A stretch of 64,000 bases of DNA, taken from NCBI RefSeq assembly GCF_051014685.1, contig NW_027478894.1:124001-188000 (forward strand), in the 5' to 3' direction. Source of the stretch: Ptiloglossa arizonensis (Eukaryota; Arthropoda; Insecta; Hymenoptera; Colletidae). Below, in pieces: positions 13,172-26,002 of the stretch (the stretch's first letter is position 1; each line of letters opens with the position of its first letter). The notes beneath the pieces are model-generated. The model had not been told where the DNA came from. It searched no databases and saw only the letters and a list, made by a program, of their open reading frames with translations. The translations under genes were made by a program, and so were the position numbers.

Positions 13172-14641
13172 ACTTTATACGTTACACGTTATACGTTATA
13201 CGTTATACGTTATACGTTATACGTTATAAGTTATACGTTATACGTTATACGTTATGCGTTATTCTCTATACGTTATGCGTTATACGATATACGTTATACG
13301 TTTTACGTTTTACGTTCTTCGTTATACGTTCTTCGTTACACGTTATACGTTATACGTTATACGTTATACATTATACCTTATACGTTATACGTTATACGTA
13401 ATACGTTATACGTTATGCGTTATTCGCTATACGTTATGCGTTATACGATATACGTTATGCGTTATAGGATATATGGTATACGTTTTACGTTCTTCGTTAT
13501 ACGTTCTTCGTTACACGTTATACGTCATACGTTATACGTTATACGTTATACGTTATACGTTATACGTTATACGTTATACGTTATACGTTATACGTTATAC
13601 GTTACACGTTATGCGTTATTCGCTATACGTTATGCGTTATACGATATACGTTATGCGTTATACGTTATACGTTATACGTTATACGTTATACGTTATACGT
13701 TATACGTTATACGTTATACGTTGTACGTTATACGTTATACTTTATACGTTATACGTTATACGTTATACGTTATACGTTATACGTTATACGTTATACGTTA
13801 TACGTTATACGTTATACGTTATACGTTATACGTTATACGTTATACGTTATACGTTATACGTTATACGTTATACGTTATACGTTATACGTTATACGTTATA
13901 CGTTATACGTTATACGTTATACGTTATACGTTATACGTTATACGTTATACGTTATACGTTATACGTTATACGTTATACGTTATACGTTATACGTTATACG
14001 TTATACGTTATGCGTTATTCGCTATACGTTATGCGTTATACGATATACGTTATGCGTTATAGGATATATGTTATACGTTTTACGTTCTTCGTTATACGTT
14101 CTTCGTTACACGTTATACGTTATACGTTATACGTTATACGTTATACGTTATACGTTATACGTTATACGTAATATGTAATACGTCATATGTTTTACGTTAT
14201 ACGTTATACGTTATACGTTATACGTTATACGTTATACGTTATACGTTATACGTTATACGTTATACGTTATACGTTATACGTTATACGTTATACGTTATAC
14301 GTTATACGTTATACGTTATACGTTATGCGTTATTCGCTATACGTTATGCGTTATACGATATACGTAATGCGTTATAGGATATATGTTATACGTTTTACGT
14401 TCTTCGTTATACGTTCTTCGTTACACGTTATACGTTATACGTTATACGTTATACGTTATACGTTATACGTAATATGTAATACGTCATATGTTTTACGTTA
14501 TACGTTATACGTTATACGTTATACGTTATACGTTATACGTTATACGTTATACGTTATACGTTATACGTTATACGTTATACGTTATACGTTATACGTTATA
14601 CGTTATACGTTATACGTTATACGTTATACGTTATACGTTAT
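13172..14641 (+). repeat. Family B higher-order repeat 2 (1,470 bp, 210 units), complete form
   Basis: Contains every module in order: epsilon, alpha (13,262), cattatacc, beta, gamma (~13,600), ttgtacg-actttata (~13,722), beta, delta (14,168), a beta with taatgcg (~14,320), delta (14,469) and a perfect tract. It is a good reference copy. Its length equals the 1,470-bp offset between A1 copies 1 and 2, which may be coincidence. Confidence 0.87.
14168..14495 (+). repeat. Paired delta modules (NdeI-site marker), reference pair
   Basis: Delta reads gtaatatgtaatacg followed by catatg and ttttacg. It always occurs in pairs with one beta between: 14,168/14,469, 17,360/17,661, 20,006/20,314, 26,730/27,052 and 44,184/44,513. 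Spacings are 301, 301, 308, 322 and 329 bp, all multiples of 7. CATATG is a readable site confined, as far as I can see, to this module. Confidence 0.85.
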
Positions 14642-15792
14642 ACTTTATACGTTACACGTTATACGTTATACGTTATACGTTATACGTTATACGTTATACG
14701 TTATACGTTATACGTTATGCGTTATTCTCTATACGTTATGCGTTATACGATATACGTTATACGTTTTACGTTCTTCGTTATACGTTCTTCGTTACACGTT
14801 ATACGTTATACGTTATACGTTATACGTTATACATTATACCTTATACGTTATACGTTATACGTAATACGTTATACGTTATGCGTTATTCGCTATACGTTAT
14901 GCGTTATACGATATACGATATGCGTTATAGGATATATGTTATACGTTTTACGTTCTTCGTTATACGTTCTTCGTTACACGTTATACGTCATACGTTATAC
15001 GTTATACGTTATACGTTATACGTTATACGTTATACGTTATACGTTATACGTTATACGTTATACGTTACACGTTATGCGTTATTCGCTATACGTTATGCGT
15101 TATACGATATACGTTATGCGTTATACGTTATACGTTATACGTTATACGTTATACGTTATACGTTATACGTTGTACGTTATACGTTATACGTTGTACGTTA
15201 TACGTTATACTTTATACGTTATACGTTATACGTTATACGTTATACGTTATACGTTATACGTTATACGTTATACGTTACACGTTATGCGTTATTCGCTATA
15301 CGTTATGCGTTATACGATATACGTTATGCGTTATACGTTATACGTTATACGTTATACGTTATACGTTATACGTTATACGTTATACGTTATACGTTGTACG
15401 TTATACGTTATACTTTATACGTTATACGTTATACGTTATACGTTATACGTTATACGTTATACGTTATACGTTATACGTTATACGTTATACGTTATACGTT
15501 ATACGTTATACGTTATACGTTATACGTTATACGTTATACGTTATACGTTATACGTTATACGTTATACGTTATACGTTATACGTTATACGTTATACGTTAT
15601 ACGTTATACGTTATACGTTATACGTTATACGTTATACGTTATACGTTATACGTTATACGTTATACGTTATACGTTATACGTTATACGTTATACGTTATAC
15701 GTTATACGTTATACGTTATACTTTATACGTTATACGTTATACGTTATACGTTATACGTTATACGTTATACGTTATACGTTATACGTTGTACG
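14642..15792 (+). repeat. Family B higher-order repeat 3, with doubled gamma
   Basis: Epsilon, alpha (14,725), cattatacc, a beta with gatatgcg, then gamma with its ttgtacg-actttata pair twice (gamma at ~15,066 and ~15,275), then ~300 bp of perfect units. Delta modules are absent; the copy runs into the first zeta segment. Confidence 0.83.
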
Positions 15793-16430
15793 TTATAGGT
15801 TATACGTTACACGTTATACGTTACACGTTATACGTTATACGTTATACGTTACACGTTATACGTTACACGTTATACGTTATACGTTATACGTTACACGTTA
15901 TACGTTATACGTTATACGTTATACGTTATACGTTATGCGTTATACGTTATGCGTTAAACGTTATACGTTATACGTTATACGTTATACGTTATACGTTATA
16001 CGTTATACGTTATACGTTATACGTTATACGTTATGCGTTATTCGCTATAGGTTATGCGTTATACGATATACGTTATGCGTTATAGGATATATGTTATACG
16101 TTTTACGTTCTTCGTTATACGTTCATCGTTACACGTTATACGTTATACGTTATACGTTATACGTTATACGTTATACGTTATACGTTATACGTTATACGTT
16201 CTTCGTTACACGTTATACGTTATACGTTATACGTTATACGTTATACGGTATACGTTATACGTTATACGTTATACGTTATACGTTATACGTTATAGGTTAT
16301 ACGTAATACGTTATACGTTATACGTTATACGTTATACGTTATACGTTATACGTTATACGTTATACGTTATGCGTTATACGTTATGCGTTATACGTTATGC
16401 GTTATACGTTATGGGTTATACGTTATGCGT
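15793..16430 (+). repeat. Zeta junction segment, copy 1 (inside family B)
   Basis: Begins with ttatagg and alternating ttacacg units, then ttatgcg pairs with ttaaacg, a beta variant reading ttcgctatagg with ttcatcg (16,122), ttcttcg, ggtatacg, ttatagg followed by gtaatacg, and ends with four ttatgcg units and one ttatggg. Unlike the zeta copies at 21,553, 29,837 and 45,789 it is followed by alpha, not by family C. Confidence 0.85.
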
Positions 16431-17861
16431 TATACGTTATACGTTATACGTTATACGTTATACGTTATACGTTATACGTTATACGTTATACGTTATGCGT
16501 TATTCTCTATACGTTATGCGTTATACGATATACGTTATACGTTTTACGTTCTTCGTTATACGTTCTTCGTTACACGTTATACGTTATACGTTATACGTTA
16601 TACATTATACCTTATACGTTATACGTTATACGTAATACGTTATACGTTATGCGTTATTCGCTATACGTTATGCGTTATACGATATACGTTATGCGTTATA
16701 GGATATATGTTATACGTTTTACGTTCTTCGTTATACGTTCTTCGTTACACGTTATACGTCATACGTTATACGTTATACGTTTTACGTTATACGTTATACG
16801 TTATACGTTATACGTTATACGTTATACGTTATACGTTACACGTTATGCGTTTTTCGCTATACGTTATGCGTTATACGATATACGTTATGCGTTATACGTT
16901 ATACGTTATACGTTATACGTTATACGTTATACGTTATACGTTATACGTTATACGTTGTACGTTATACGTTATACTTTATACGTTATACGTTATACGTTAT
17001 ACGTTATACGTTATACGTTATACGTTATACGTTATACGTTATACGTTATACGTTATACGTTATACGTTATACGTTATACGTTATACGTTATACGTTATAC
17101 GTTATACGTTATACGTTATACGTTATACGTTATACGTTATACGTTATACGTTATACGTTATACGTTATACGTTATACGTTATACGTTATACGTTATACGT
17201 TATACGTTATGCGTTATTCGCTATACGTTATGCGTTATACGATATACGTTATGCGTTATAGGATATATGTTATACGTTTTACGTTCTTCGTTATACGTTC
17301 TTCGTTACACGTTACACGTTATACGTTATACGTTATACGTTATACGTTATACGTTATACGTAATATGTAATACGTCATATGTTTTACGTTATACGTTATA
17401 CGTTATACGTTATACGTTATACGTTATACGTTATACGTTATACGTTATACGTTATACGTTATACGTTATACGTTATACGTTATACGTTATACGTTATACG
17501 TTATACGTTATACGTTATGCGTTATTCGCTATACGTTATGCGTTATACGATATACGTAATGCGTTATAGGATATATGTTATACGTTTTACGTTCTTCGTT
17601 ATACGTTCTTCGTTACACGTTATACGTTATACGTTATACGTTATACGTTATACGTTATACGTAATATGTAATACGTCATATGTTTTACGTTATACGTTAT
17701 ACGTTATACGTTATACGTTATACGTTATACGTTATACGTTATACGTTATACGTTATACGTTATACGTTATACGTTATACGTTATACGTTATACGTTATAC
17801 GTTATACGTTATACGTTATACGTTATACGTTATACGTTATACGTTATACGTTATACGTTAT
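16431..17861 (+). repeat. Family B higher-order repeat 4, lacking epsilon
   Basis: Starts directly at alpha (16,503) after zeta, then beta, a gamma with a tttttcg-type change at ~16,852, ttgtacg-actttata, a ~230-bp perfect tract, beta, delta (17,360), a beta with taatgcg, delta (17,661) and perfect units. Confidence 0.84.
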
Positions 17862-19044
17862 ACTTTATACGTTACACGTTATACGTTATACGTTATACGT
17901 TATACGTTATACGTTATACGTTATACGTTATACGTTATGCGTTATTCTCTATACGTTATGCGTTATACGATATACGTTATACGTTTTACGTTCTTCGTTA
18001 TACGTTCTTCGTTACACGTTATACGTTATACGTTATACGTTATACGTTATACATTATACCTTATACCTTATACGTTATACGTTATACGTAATACGTTATA
18101 CGTTATGCGTTATTCGCTATACGTTATGCGTTATACGATATACGATATGCGTTATAGGATATATGTTATACGTTTTACGTTCTTCGTTATACGTTCTTCG
18201 TTACACGTTATACGTCATACGTTATACGTTATACGTTATACGTTATACGTTATACGTTATACGTTATACGTTATACGTTACACGTTATGCGTTATTCGCT
18301 ATACGTTATGCGTTATACGATATACGTTATGCGTTATACGTTATACGTTATACGTTATACGTTATACGTTATACGTTATACGTTATACGTTATACGTTGT
18401 ACGTTATACGTTATACTTTATACGTTATACGTTATACGTTATACGTTATACGTTATACGTTATACGTTATACGTTATACGTTATACGTTATACGTTATAC
18501 GTTATACGTTATACGTTATACGTTATACGTTGTACGTTATACGTTATACTTTATACGTTATACGTTATACGTTATACGTTATACGTTATACGTTATACGT
18601 TATACGTTATACGTTATACGTTATACGTTATACGTTATACGTTATACGTTATACGTTATACGTTATACGTTATACGTTATACGTTATACGTTATACGTTA
18701 TACGTTATACGTTATACGTTATACGTTATACGTTATACGTTATACGTTATACGTTATACGTTATACGTTATACGTTATACGTTATGCGTTATTCGCTATA
18801 CGTTATGCGTTATACGATATACGTTATGCGTTATAGGATATAAGTTATACGTTTTACGTTCTTCGTTATACGTTCTTCGTTACACGTTATACGTTATACG
18901 TTATACGTTATACGTTATACGTTATACGTTATACGTTATACGTTATACGTTATACGTTATACGTTATACGTTATACGTTATACGTTATACGTTATACGTT
19001 ATACGTTATACGTTATACGTTATACGTTATACGTTATACGTTAT
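17862..19044 (+). repeat. Family B higher-order repeat 5 (1,183 bp, 169 units)
   Basis: Epsilon, alpha (17,945), cattatacc followed by a second ttatacc, beta with gatatgcg, gamma, two ttgtacg-actttata pairs (~18,395 and ~18,530), and a beta ending ggatataag rather than ggatatatg. No delta modules. Confidence 0.84.
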
Positions 19045-20675
19045 ACTTTATACGTTACACGTTATACGTTATACGTTATACGTTATACGTTATACGTTAT
19101 ACGTTATACGTTATACGTTATGCGTTATTCTCTATACGTTATGCGTTATACGATATACGTTATACGTTTTACGTTCTTCGTTATACGTTCTTCGTTACAC
19201 GTTATACGTTATACGTTATACGTTATACATTATACCTTATACGTTATACGTTATACGTAATACGTTATACGTTATGCGTTATTCGCTATACGTTATGCGT
19301 TATACGATATACGTTATGCGTTATAGGATATATGTTATACGTTTTACGTTCTTCGTTATACGTTCTTCGTTACACGTTATACGTCATACGTTATACGTTA
19401 TACGTTATACGTTATACGTTATACGTTATACGTTATACGTTATACGTTATACGTTATACGTTACACGTTATGCGTTATTCGCTACACGTTATGCGTTATA
19501 CGATATACGTTATGCGTTATACGTTATACGTTATACGTTATACGTTATACGTTATACGTTATACGTTATACGTTATACGTTGTACGTTATACGTTATACT
19601 TTATACGTTATACGTTATACGTTATACGTTATACGTTATACGTTATACGTTATACGTTATACGTTATACGTTATACGTTATACGTTATACGTTATACGTT
19701 ATACGTTATACGTTATACGTTATACGTTATACGTTATACGTTATACGTTATACGTTATACGTTATACGTTATACGTTATACGTTATACGTTATACGTTAT
19801 ACGTTATACGTTATACGTTATACGTTATACGTTATACGTTATACGTTATACGTTATGCGTTATTCGCTATACGTTATGCGTTATACGATATACGTTATGC
19901 GTTATAGGATATATGTTATACGTTTTACGTTCTTCGTTATACGTTCTTCGTTACACGTTATACGTTATACGTTATACGTTATACGTTATACGTTATACGT
20001 TATACGTAATATGTAATACGTCATATGTTTTACGTTATACGTTATACGTTATACGTTATACGTTATACGTTATACGTTATACGTTATACGTTATACGTTA
20101 TACGTTATACGTTATACGTTATACGTTATACGTTATACGTTATACGTTATACGTTATACGTTATACGTTATGCGTTATTCGCTATACGTTATGCGTTATA
20201 CGATATACGTAATGCGTTATAGGATATATGTTATACGTTTTACGTTCTTCGTTATACGTTCTTCGTTACACGTTATACGTTATACGTTATACGTTATACG
20301 TTATACGTTATACGTAATATGTAATACGTCATATGTTTTACGTTATACGTTATACGTTATACGTTATACGTTATACGTTATACGTTATACGTTATACGTT
20401 ATACGTTATACGTTATACGTTATACGTTATACGTTATACGTTATACGTTATACGTTATACGTTATACGTTATACGTTATACGTTATACGTTATACGTTAT
20501 ACGTTATACGTTATACGTTATACGTTATACGTTATACGTTATACGTTATACGTTATACGTTATACGTTATACGTTATACGTTATACGTTATACGTTATAC
20601 GTTATACGTTATACGTTATACGTTATACGTTATACGTTATACGTTATACGTTATACGTTATACGTTATACGTTAT
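19045..20675 (+). repeat. Family B higher-order repeat 6 (1,631 bp, 233 units), complete form
   Basis: All modules are present: epsilon, alpha (19,128), cattatacc, beta, a gamma with ttcgctacacg, ttgtacg-actttata, beta, delta (20,006), a beta with taatgcg, delta (20,314), then ~335 bp of perfect units. The extra length over repeat 2 is in perfect units. Confidence 0.85.
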
Positions 20676-21552
20676 ACTTTATACGTTACACGTTATACGT
20701 TATACGTTATACGTTATACGTTATACGTTATACGTTATACGTTATACGTTATGCGTTATTCTCTATACGTTATGCGTTATACGATATACGTTATACGTTT
20801 TACGTTCTTCGTTATACGTTCTTCGTTACACGTTATACGTTATACGTTATACGTTATACGTTATACATTATACTTATACGTTATACGTTATACGTAATAC
20901 GTTATACGTTATGCGTTATTCGCTATACGTTATGCGTTATACGATATACGATATGCGTTATAGGATATATGTTATACGTTTTACGTTCTTCGTTATACGT
21001 TCTTCGTTACACGTTATACGTCATACGTTATACGTTATACGTTATACGTTATACGTTATACGTTATACGTTATACGTTATACGTTATACGTTACACGTTA
21101 TGCGTTATTCGCTATACGTTATGCGTTATACGATATACGTTATGCGTTATACGTTATACGTTATACGTTATACGTTATACGTTATACGTTATACGTTATA
21201 CGTTATACGTTGTACGTTATACGTTATACTTTATACGTTATACGTTATACGTTATACGTTATACGTTATACGTTATACGTTATACGTTATACGTTATACG
21301 TTATACGTTATACGTTATACGTTATACGTTATACGTTATACGTTATACGTTATACGTTATACGTTATACGTTATACGTTATACGTTATACGTTATACGTT
21401 ATACGTTATACGTTATACGTTATACGTTATACGTTATACGTTATACGTTATACGTTATACGTTATACGTTATACGTTATACGTTATACGTTATACGTTAT
21501 ACGTTATACGTTATACGTTATACGTTATACGTTATACGTTATACGTTATACG
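20676..21552 (+). repeat. Family B higher-order repeat 7, truncated
   Basis: Epsilon, alpha (20,759), cattatac with one C missing (near 20,874), beta with gatatgcg, gamma (~21,091), ttgtacg-actttata (~21,212) and ~315 bp of perfect units, then zeta. Module content resembles repeat 3. Confidence 0.83.
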
Positions 21553-22124
21553 TTACACGTTATACGTTATACGTTATACGTTACGCGTTATACGTTATAC
21601 GTTATACGTTATACGTTATACGTTATGCGTTATACGTTATGCGTTAAACGTTATACGTTATACGTTATACGTTATACGTTATACGTTATACGTTATACGT
21701 TATACGTTATACGTTATACGTTATGCGTTATTCGCTATAGGTTATGCGTTATACGATATACGTTATGCGTTATAGGATATATGTTATACGTTTTACGTTC
21801 TTCGTTATACGTTCATCGTTACACGTTATACGTTATACGTTATACGTTATACGTTATACGTTATACGTTATACGTTATACGTTATACGTTCTTCGTTACA
21901 CGTTATACGTTATACGTTATACGTTATACGTTATACGGTATACGTTATACGTTATACGTTACGTTATACGTTATACGTTATACGTTATAGGTTATACGTA
22001 ATACGTTATACGTTATACGTTATACGTTATACGTTATACGTTATACGTTATACGTTATACGTTATGCGTTATACGTTATGCGTTATACGTTATGCGTTAT
22101 ACGTTATGGGTTATACGTTATGCG
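21553..22124 (+). repeat. Zeta junction segment, copy 2 (B to C boundary)
   Basis: Matches copy 1 at an offset of 5,690 bp (ttcatcg 16,122 and 21,812). The ttacacg series is shorter and includes one ttacgcg. A two-base deletion lies near 21,960. Ends with the ttatgcg/ttatggg run, after which family C markers begin. Confidence 0.85.
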
Positions 22125-22937
22125 TTATACGTTATACGTTATACGTTATACGTTATACGTTATACGTTATACGTTATACGTTATACGTTATACGTTATAC
22201 GTTATACGTTATACGTTATACGTTATACGTTATACGTTATACGTCATAAGTTATACGTTATACGTTATACGTTATACGTTATACGTTATACGTTATGCGT
22301 TATACGTCCTACGATATTCGTTATACGTTATACGTTATTAGTTATACGTTATACGTTATACGTTATACGTCATAAGTTATACGTTATACGTTATGCGTTA
22401 TACGTTATACGTTATACGTTATACGTTATACGTTATACGTTATACGTTATACTTTATACGTTATATGTTATACGTTATACGTTATACGTTATACGTTATA
22501 CGTTATACGTTATACGTTATACGTTATACGTTATACGTTATACGTTATACGTTATACGTTATACGTTATACGTTATACGTTATACGTTATACGTTGTACG
22601 TTATACGTTATACGTTATACGTTATACGTTATTCGTTATACGTTATACGTTATACATTACGTGTTTTACGTTATACGTTATACGTTATACGTTATACGTT
22701 ATACGTTATACGTTATACGTTATACGTTATACGTTGTACGTTATACGTTATACGTTATACGTCATACGTTATACGTTATTCGTAATACGTTATACGTGAT
22801 ACGTTATACGTTGTACGTTATACGTTATACGTTATACGTCATACGTTATACGTTATTCGTAATACGTTATACGTGATACGTTATACGTTGTACGTTATAC
22901 GTTATACGTTATACGTTATAAGTTATACGTTATACGT

Positions 22938-23189
22938 CATAGGTTATACGTTATACGTTATACATTATACGTTATACGTTATACGTTATACGTTATACGT
23001 TATGCGTTATACGTTATACGTTATACGTAATACGTTATACGTTATAAGTAATACGTTTTACGTCATAGGTTATACGTTATACGTTATACATTATACGTTA
23101 TACGTTATACGTTATACGTTATACGTTATGCGTTATACGTTATACGTTATACGTTATACGTTATACGTTATACGTTATACGTTATACTT
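22938..23189 (+). repeat. 126-bp direct repeat (18 units, two copies)
   Basis: Each copy holds catagg, cattatacg and ttatgcg, and the two are joined by ttataagtaatacg. The second catagg follows the first by 126 bp here (22,938/23,064) and at 23,855/23,981, 32,293/32,419, 33,637/33,763, 34,554/34,680, 48,344/48,470 and 49,674/49,800. At 31,376/31,488 the spacing is 112 bp, two units shorter. At 52,729 only one copy remains. Confidence 0.87.
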
Positions 23190-23854
23190 TATACGTTATA
23201 CGTTATACGTTATACGTTATACGTTATACGTTATACGTTATACGTTATACGTTATACGTTATACGATATACGTTACACGTTATACGTTATACGTTATACG
23301 TTATACGTTATACGTCATACGTTATACGTCATTCGTAATACGTTATACGTGATACGTTATACGTTGTACGTTATACGTTATACGTTATACGTTATACGTT
23401 ATACGTTATACGTTATACGTTATACGTTATACGATATACGTTGTACGTTATACGTTATACGTTATACGTTATACGTTATTCGTTATACGTTATACGTTAT
23501 ACATTACATGTTTTACGTTATACGTTATACGTTATACGTTATACGTTATACGTTATATGTTATACGTTATACGTTATACGTTATACGTTATACGTCATAC
23601 GTTATACGTTATTCGTAATACGTTATACGTGATACGTTATACGTTGTACGTTATACGTTATACGATATACGTTATACGTTATACGTTATACGTTATACGT
23701 TATACGTTATACGTTGTACGTTGTACGTTGTACGTTATACGTTATACGTTATACGTCATACGTTATACGTTATTCGTAATACGTTATACGTGATACGTTA
23801 TACGTTGTACGTTATACGTTATACGTTATACGTTATAAGTTATACGTTATACGT
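22938..23854 (+). repeat. 917-bp higher-order repeat of family C (131 units)
   Basis: Measured from catagg at 22,938 to the equivalent catagt at 23,855. The same 917-bp step occurs from 31,376 to 32,293 and from 33,637 to 34,554; a 903-bp version runs from 47,441 to 48,344. Contents: a 126-bp direct repeat, actttata, gatatacg with ttacacg, gtcattcg, ttattcg-cattacatg-ttttacg and triple ttgtacg. Confidence 0.85.
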
Positions 23855-25295
23855 CATAGTTTATACGTTATACGTTATACATTATACGTTATACGTTATA
23901 CGTTATACGTTATACGTTATGCGTTATACGTTATACGTTATACGTTATACGTTATACGTTATAAGTAATACGTTATACGTCATAGGTTATACGTTATACG
24001 TTATACATTATACGTTATACGTTATACGTTATACGTTATACGTTATGCGTTATACGTTATACGTTATACGTTATACGTTATACGTTATACGTTATACGTT
24101 ATACTTTATACGTTATACGTTATACGTTATACGTTATACGTTATACGTTATACGTTATACGTTATACGTTATACATTATACGATATACGTTACACGTTAT
24201 ACGTTATACGTTATACGTTATACGTTATACGTCATACGTTATACGTCATTCGTAATACGTTATACGTGATACGTTATACGTTGTACGTTATACGTTATAC
24301 GTTATACGTTATACGTTATACGTTATACGTTATACGTTATACGTTATACGTTGTACGTTATACGTTATACGTTATACGATATACGTTATTCGTTATACGT
24401 TATACGTTATACATTACATGTTTTACGTTATACGTTATACGTTATACGTTATACGTTATACGTTATACGTTATACGTTATACGTTATACGTTATACGTTA
24501 TACGTTATACGTTATACGTTATACGTCATACGTTATACGTTATTCGTAATACGTTATACGTGATACGTTATACGTTGTACGTTATACGTTATACGATATA
24601 CGTTATACGTTATACGTTATACGTTATACGTTATACGTTATACGTCATACGTTATACGTTATTCGTAATACGTTATACGTGATACGTTATACGTTGTACG
24701 TTATACGTTATACGATATACGTTATACGTTATACGTTATACGTTATACGTTATACGTTATACGTTGTACGTTGTACGTTGTACGTTATACGTTATACGTT
24801 ATACGTTATACGTTATACGTTATACGTTATACGTTATACGTTATACGTTATACGTTATACGTTATATGTTATACGTCATACGTTATACGTTATACGTTAT
24901 ACGTTATACATTATACGTTATACGATTTACGTTATACGTTATGCGTTATACGTTGTACGTTATACGTTATACGTTATACGTCATACGTTATACGTTATTC
25001 GTAATACGTTATACGTGATACGTTATACGTTGTACGTTATACGTTATACGTTATACGTTATAAGTTATACGTTATACGTCATAGGTTATACGTTATACGT
25101 TACACGTTATACGTTATTCGGTATGCGTTACAAGTTATACGTTATACGTTATACGTTATACGTTATACGTTATACGTTATACGTTATACGTTATACGTTA
25201 TACGTTATACGTTATACGTTATACGTTATACGTTATACGTTATACGTTATACGTTATACGTTATACGTTATACGTTATACGTTATACGTTATACG

Positions 25296-26002
25296 TTGTA
25301 CGTTGTACGTTGTACCTTATACGTTATACGTTATACGTTATACGTTATACGTTATACATTACATGTTATACGTTATACGTTATACGTTATACGTTATACG
25401 TTATACGTTATACGTTATGCGTTATACGTTATACGTTATACGTTATACGTTATACGTTATACGTTATACGTTATACGTTATACGTTATACGTTATACGTT
25501 ATACGTTATACGTTATACGTTATACGTTATACGTTATACGTTATACGTTGTACGTTATACGTTATACGTTATACGTTATTCGTTATACGTTATACGTTAT
25601 ACATTACATGTTATACGTTATACGTTATACGTTATACGTTATACTTTATACGTTATACGTTATACGTTATACGTTATACGTTATACGTTGTTCGTTATAC
25701 GTTATACGTTATACGTTATTCGTTATACGTTATACGTTATACGTTATACGTCATAAGTTATACGTTATACGTTATACGTTATACGTTATACGTTATACGT
25801 TATGCGTTATACGTCCTACGATATTCGTTATACGTTATACGTTATTAGTTATACGTTATACGTTATACGTTATACGTCATAGGTTATACGTTATACGTTA
25901 TGCGTTATACGTTATACGTTATACGTTATACGTTATACGTTATACGTTATACGTTATACGTTATACGTTATACGTTATACGTTATACGTTATACGTTATA
26001 CG
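25296..26002 (+). repeat. Family C module with ttgtacctta start, copy 1
   Basis: Starts with three ttgtacg-type units whose last reads ttgtacc, then cattacatg and ttatgcg. The same start recurs at 36,653, 39,131, 39,607, 42,631 and 54,702. The offset to 36,653 is 11,357 bp, a multiple of 7 once the four one-base deletions near 29-30 kb are counted. Includes gtcctacgatattcg at 25,813. Confidence 0.8.

Larger units (their letters stand above)
12150..22124 (+). repeat. Family B domain, first and longest block
   Basis: Built from ordered modules: epsilon (actttata then ttacacg), alpha (ttctctata), beta (ttcgctata, ggatatatg, two ttcttcg), gamma (ttacacg, ttcgctata, no ggatatatg), a ttgtacg-actttata pair, a long perfect tract and, in some copies, paired delta modules (gtaatatgtaatacg then catatg). 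Epsilon recurs at 12,150, 13,172, 14,642, 17,862, 19,045 and 20,676, always a whole number of heptamers apart. Alpha lies at 12,233, 13,262, 14,725, 16,503, 17,945, 19,128 and 20,759. Confidence 0.88.

Noticed and set aside
11999..14062. 687-residue open frame, and many others of 60-641 residues on the + strand (for example 6,219-7,862, 18,287-20,212, 20,170-21,990, 44,532-46,301)
   Set aside because: Pure translation of the satellite: VIRYTLY repeats in all three frames, starts and stops created only by variant units, no codon bias, overlapping frames equally open, no ribosome binding site or gene neighbours. None is reported as a CDS.
14168..14495. Delta modules as inverted repeats or hairpins because of the catatg palindrome
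   Set aside because: Only six bases are palindromic beyond what the ordinary unit offers; the flanks are direct, not inverted, repeats.
13172..14641. Shared origin of the three 1,470-bp distances (495/1,965; 13,172/14,642; 56,381/57,851)
   Set aside because: The three segments have different module contents, so the equal length of 210 units is most likely coincidence among many unit-multiple distances.
12150..22124. CRISPR array
   Set aside because: Regular spacing is present but there are no distinct repeat and unique spacer sequences; spacers would be the same heptamer. No cas genes.
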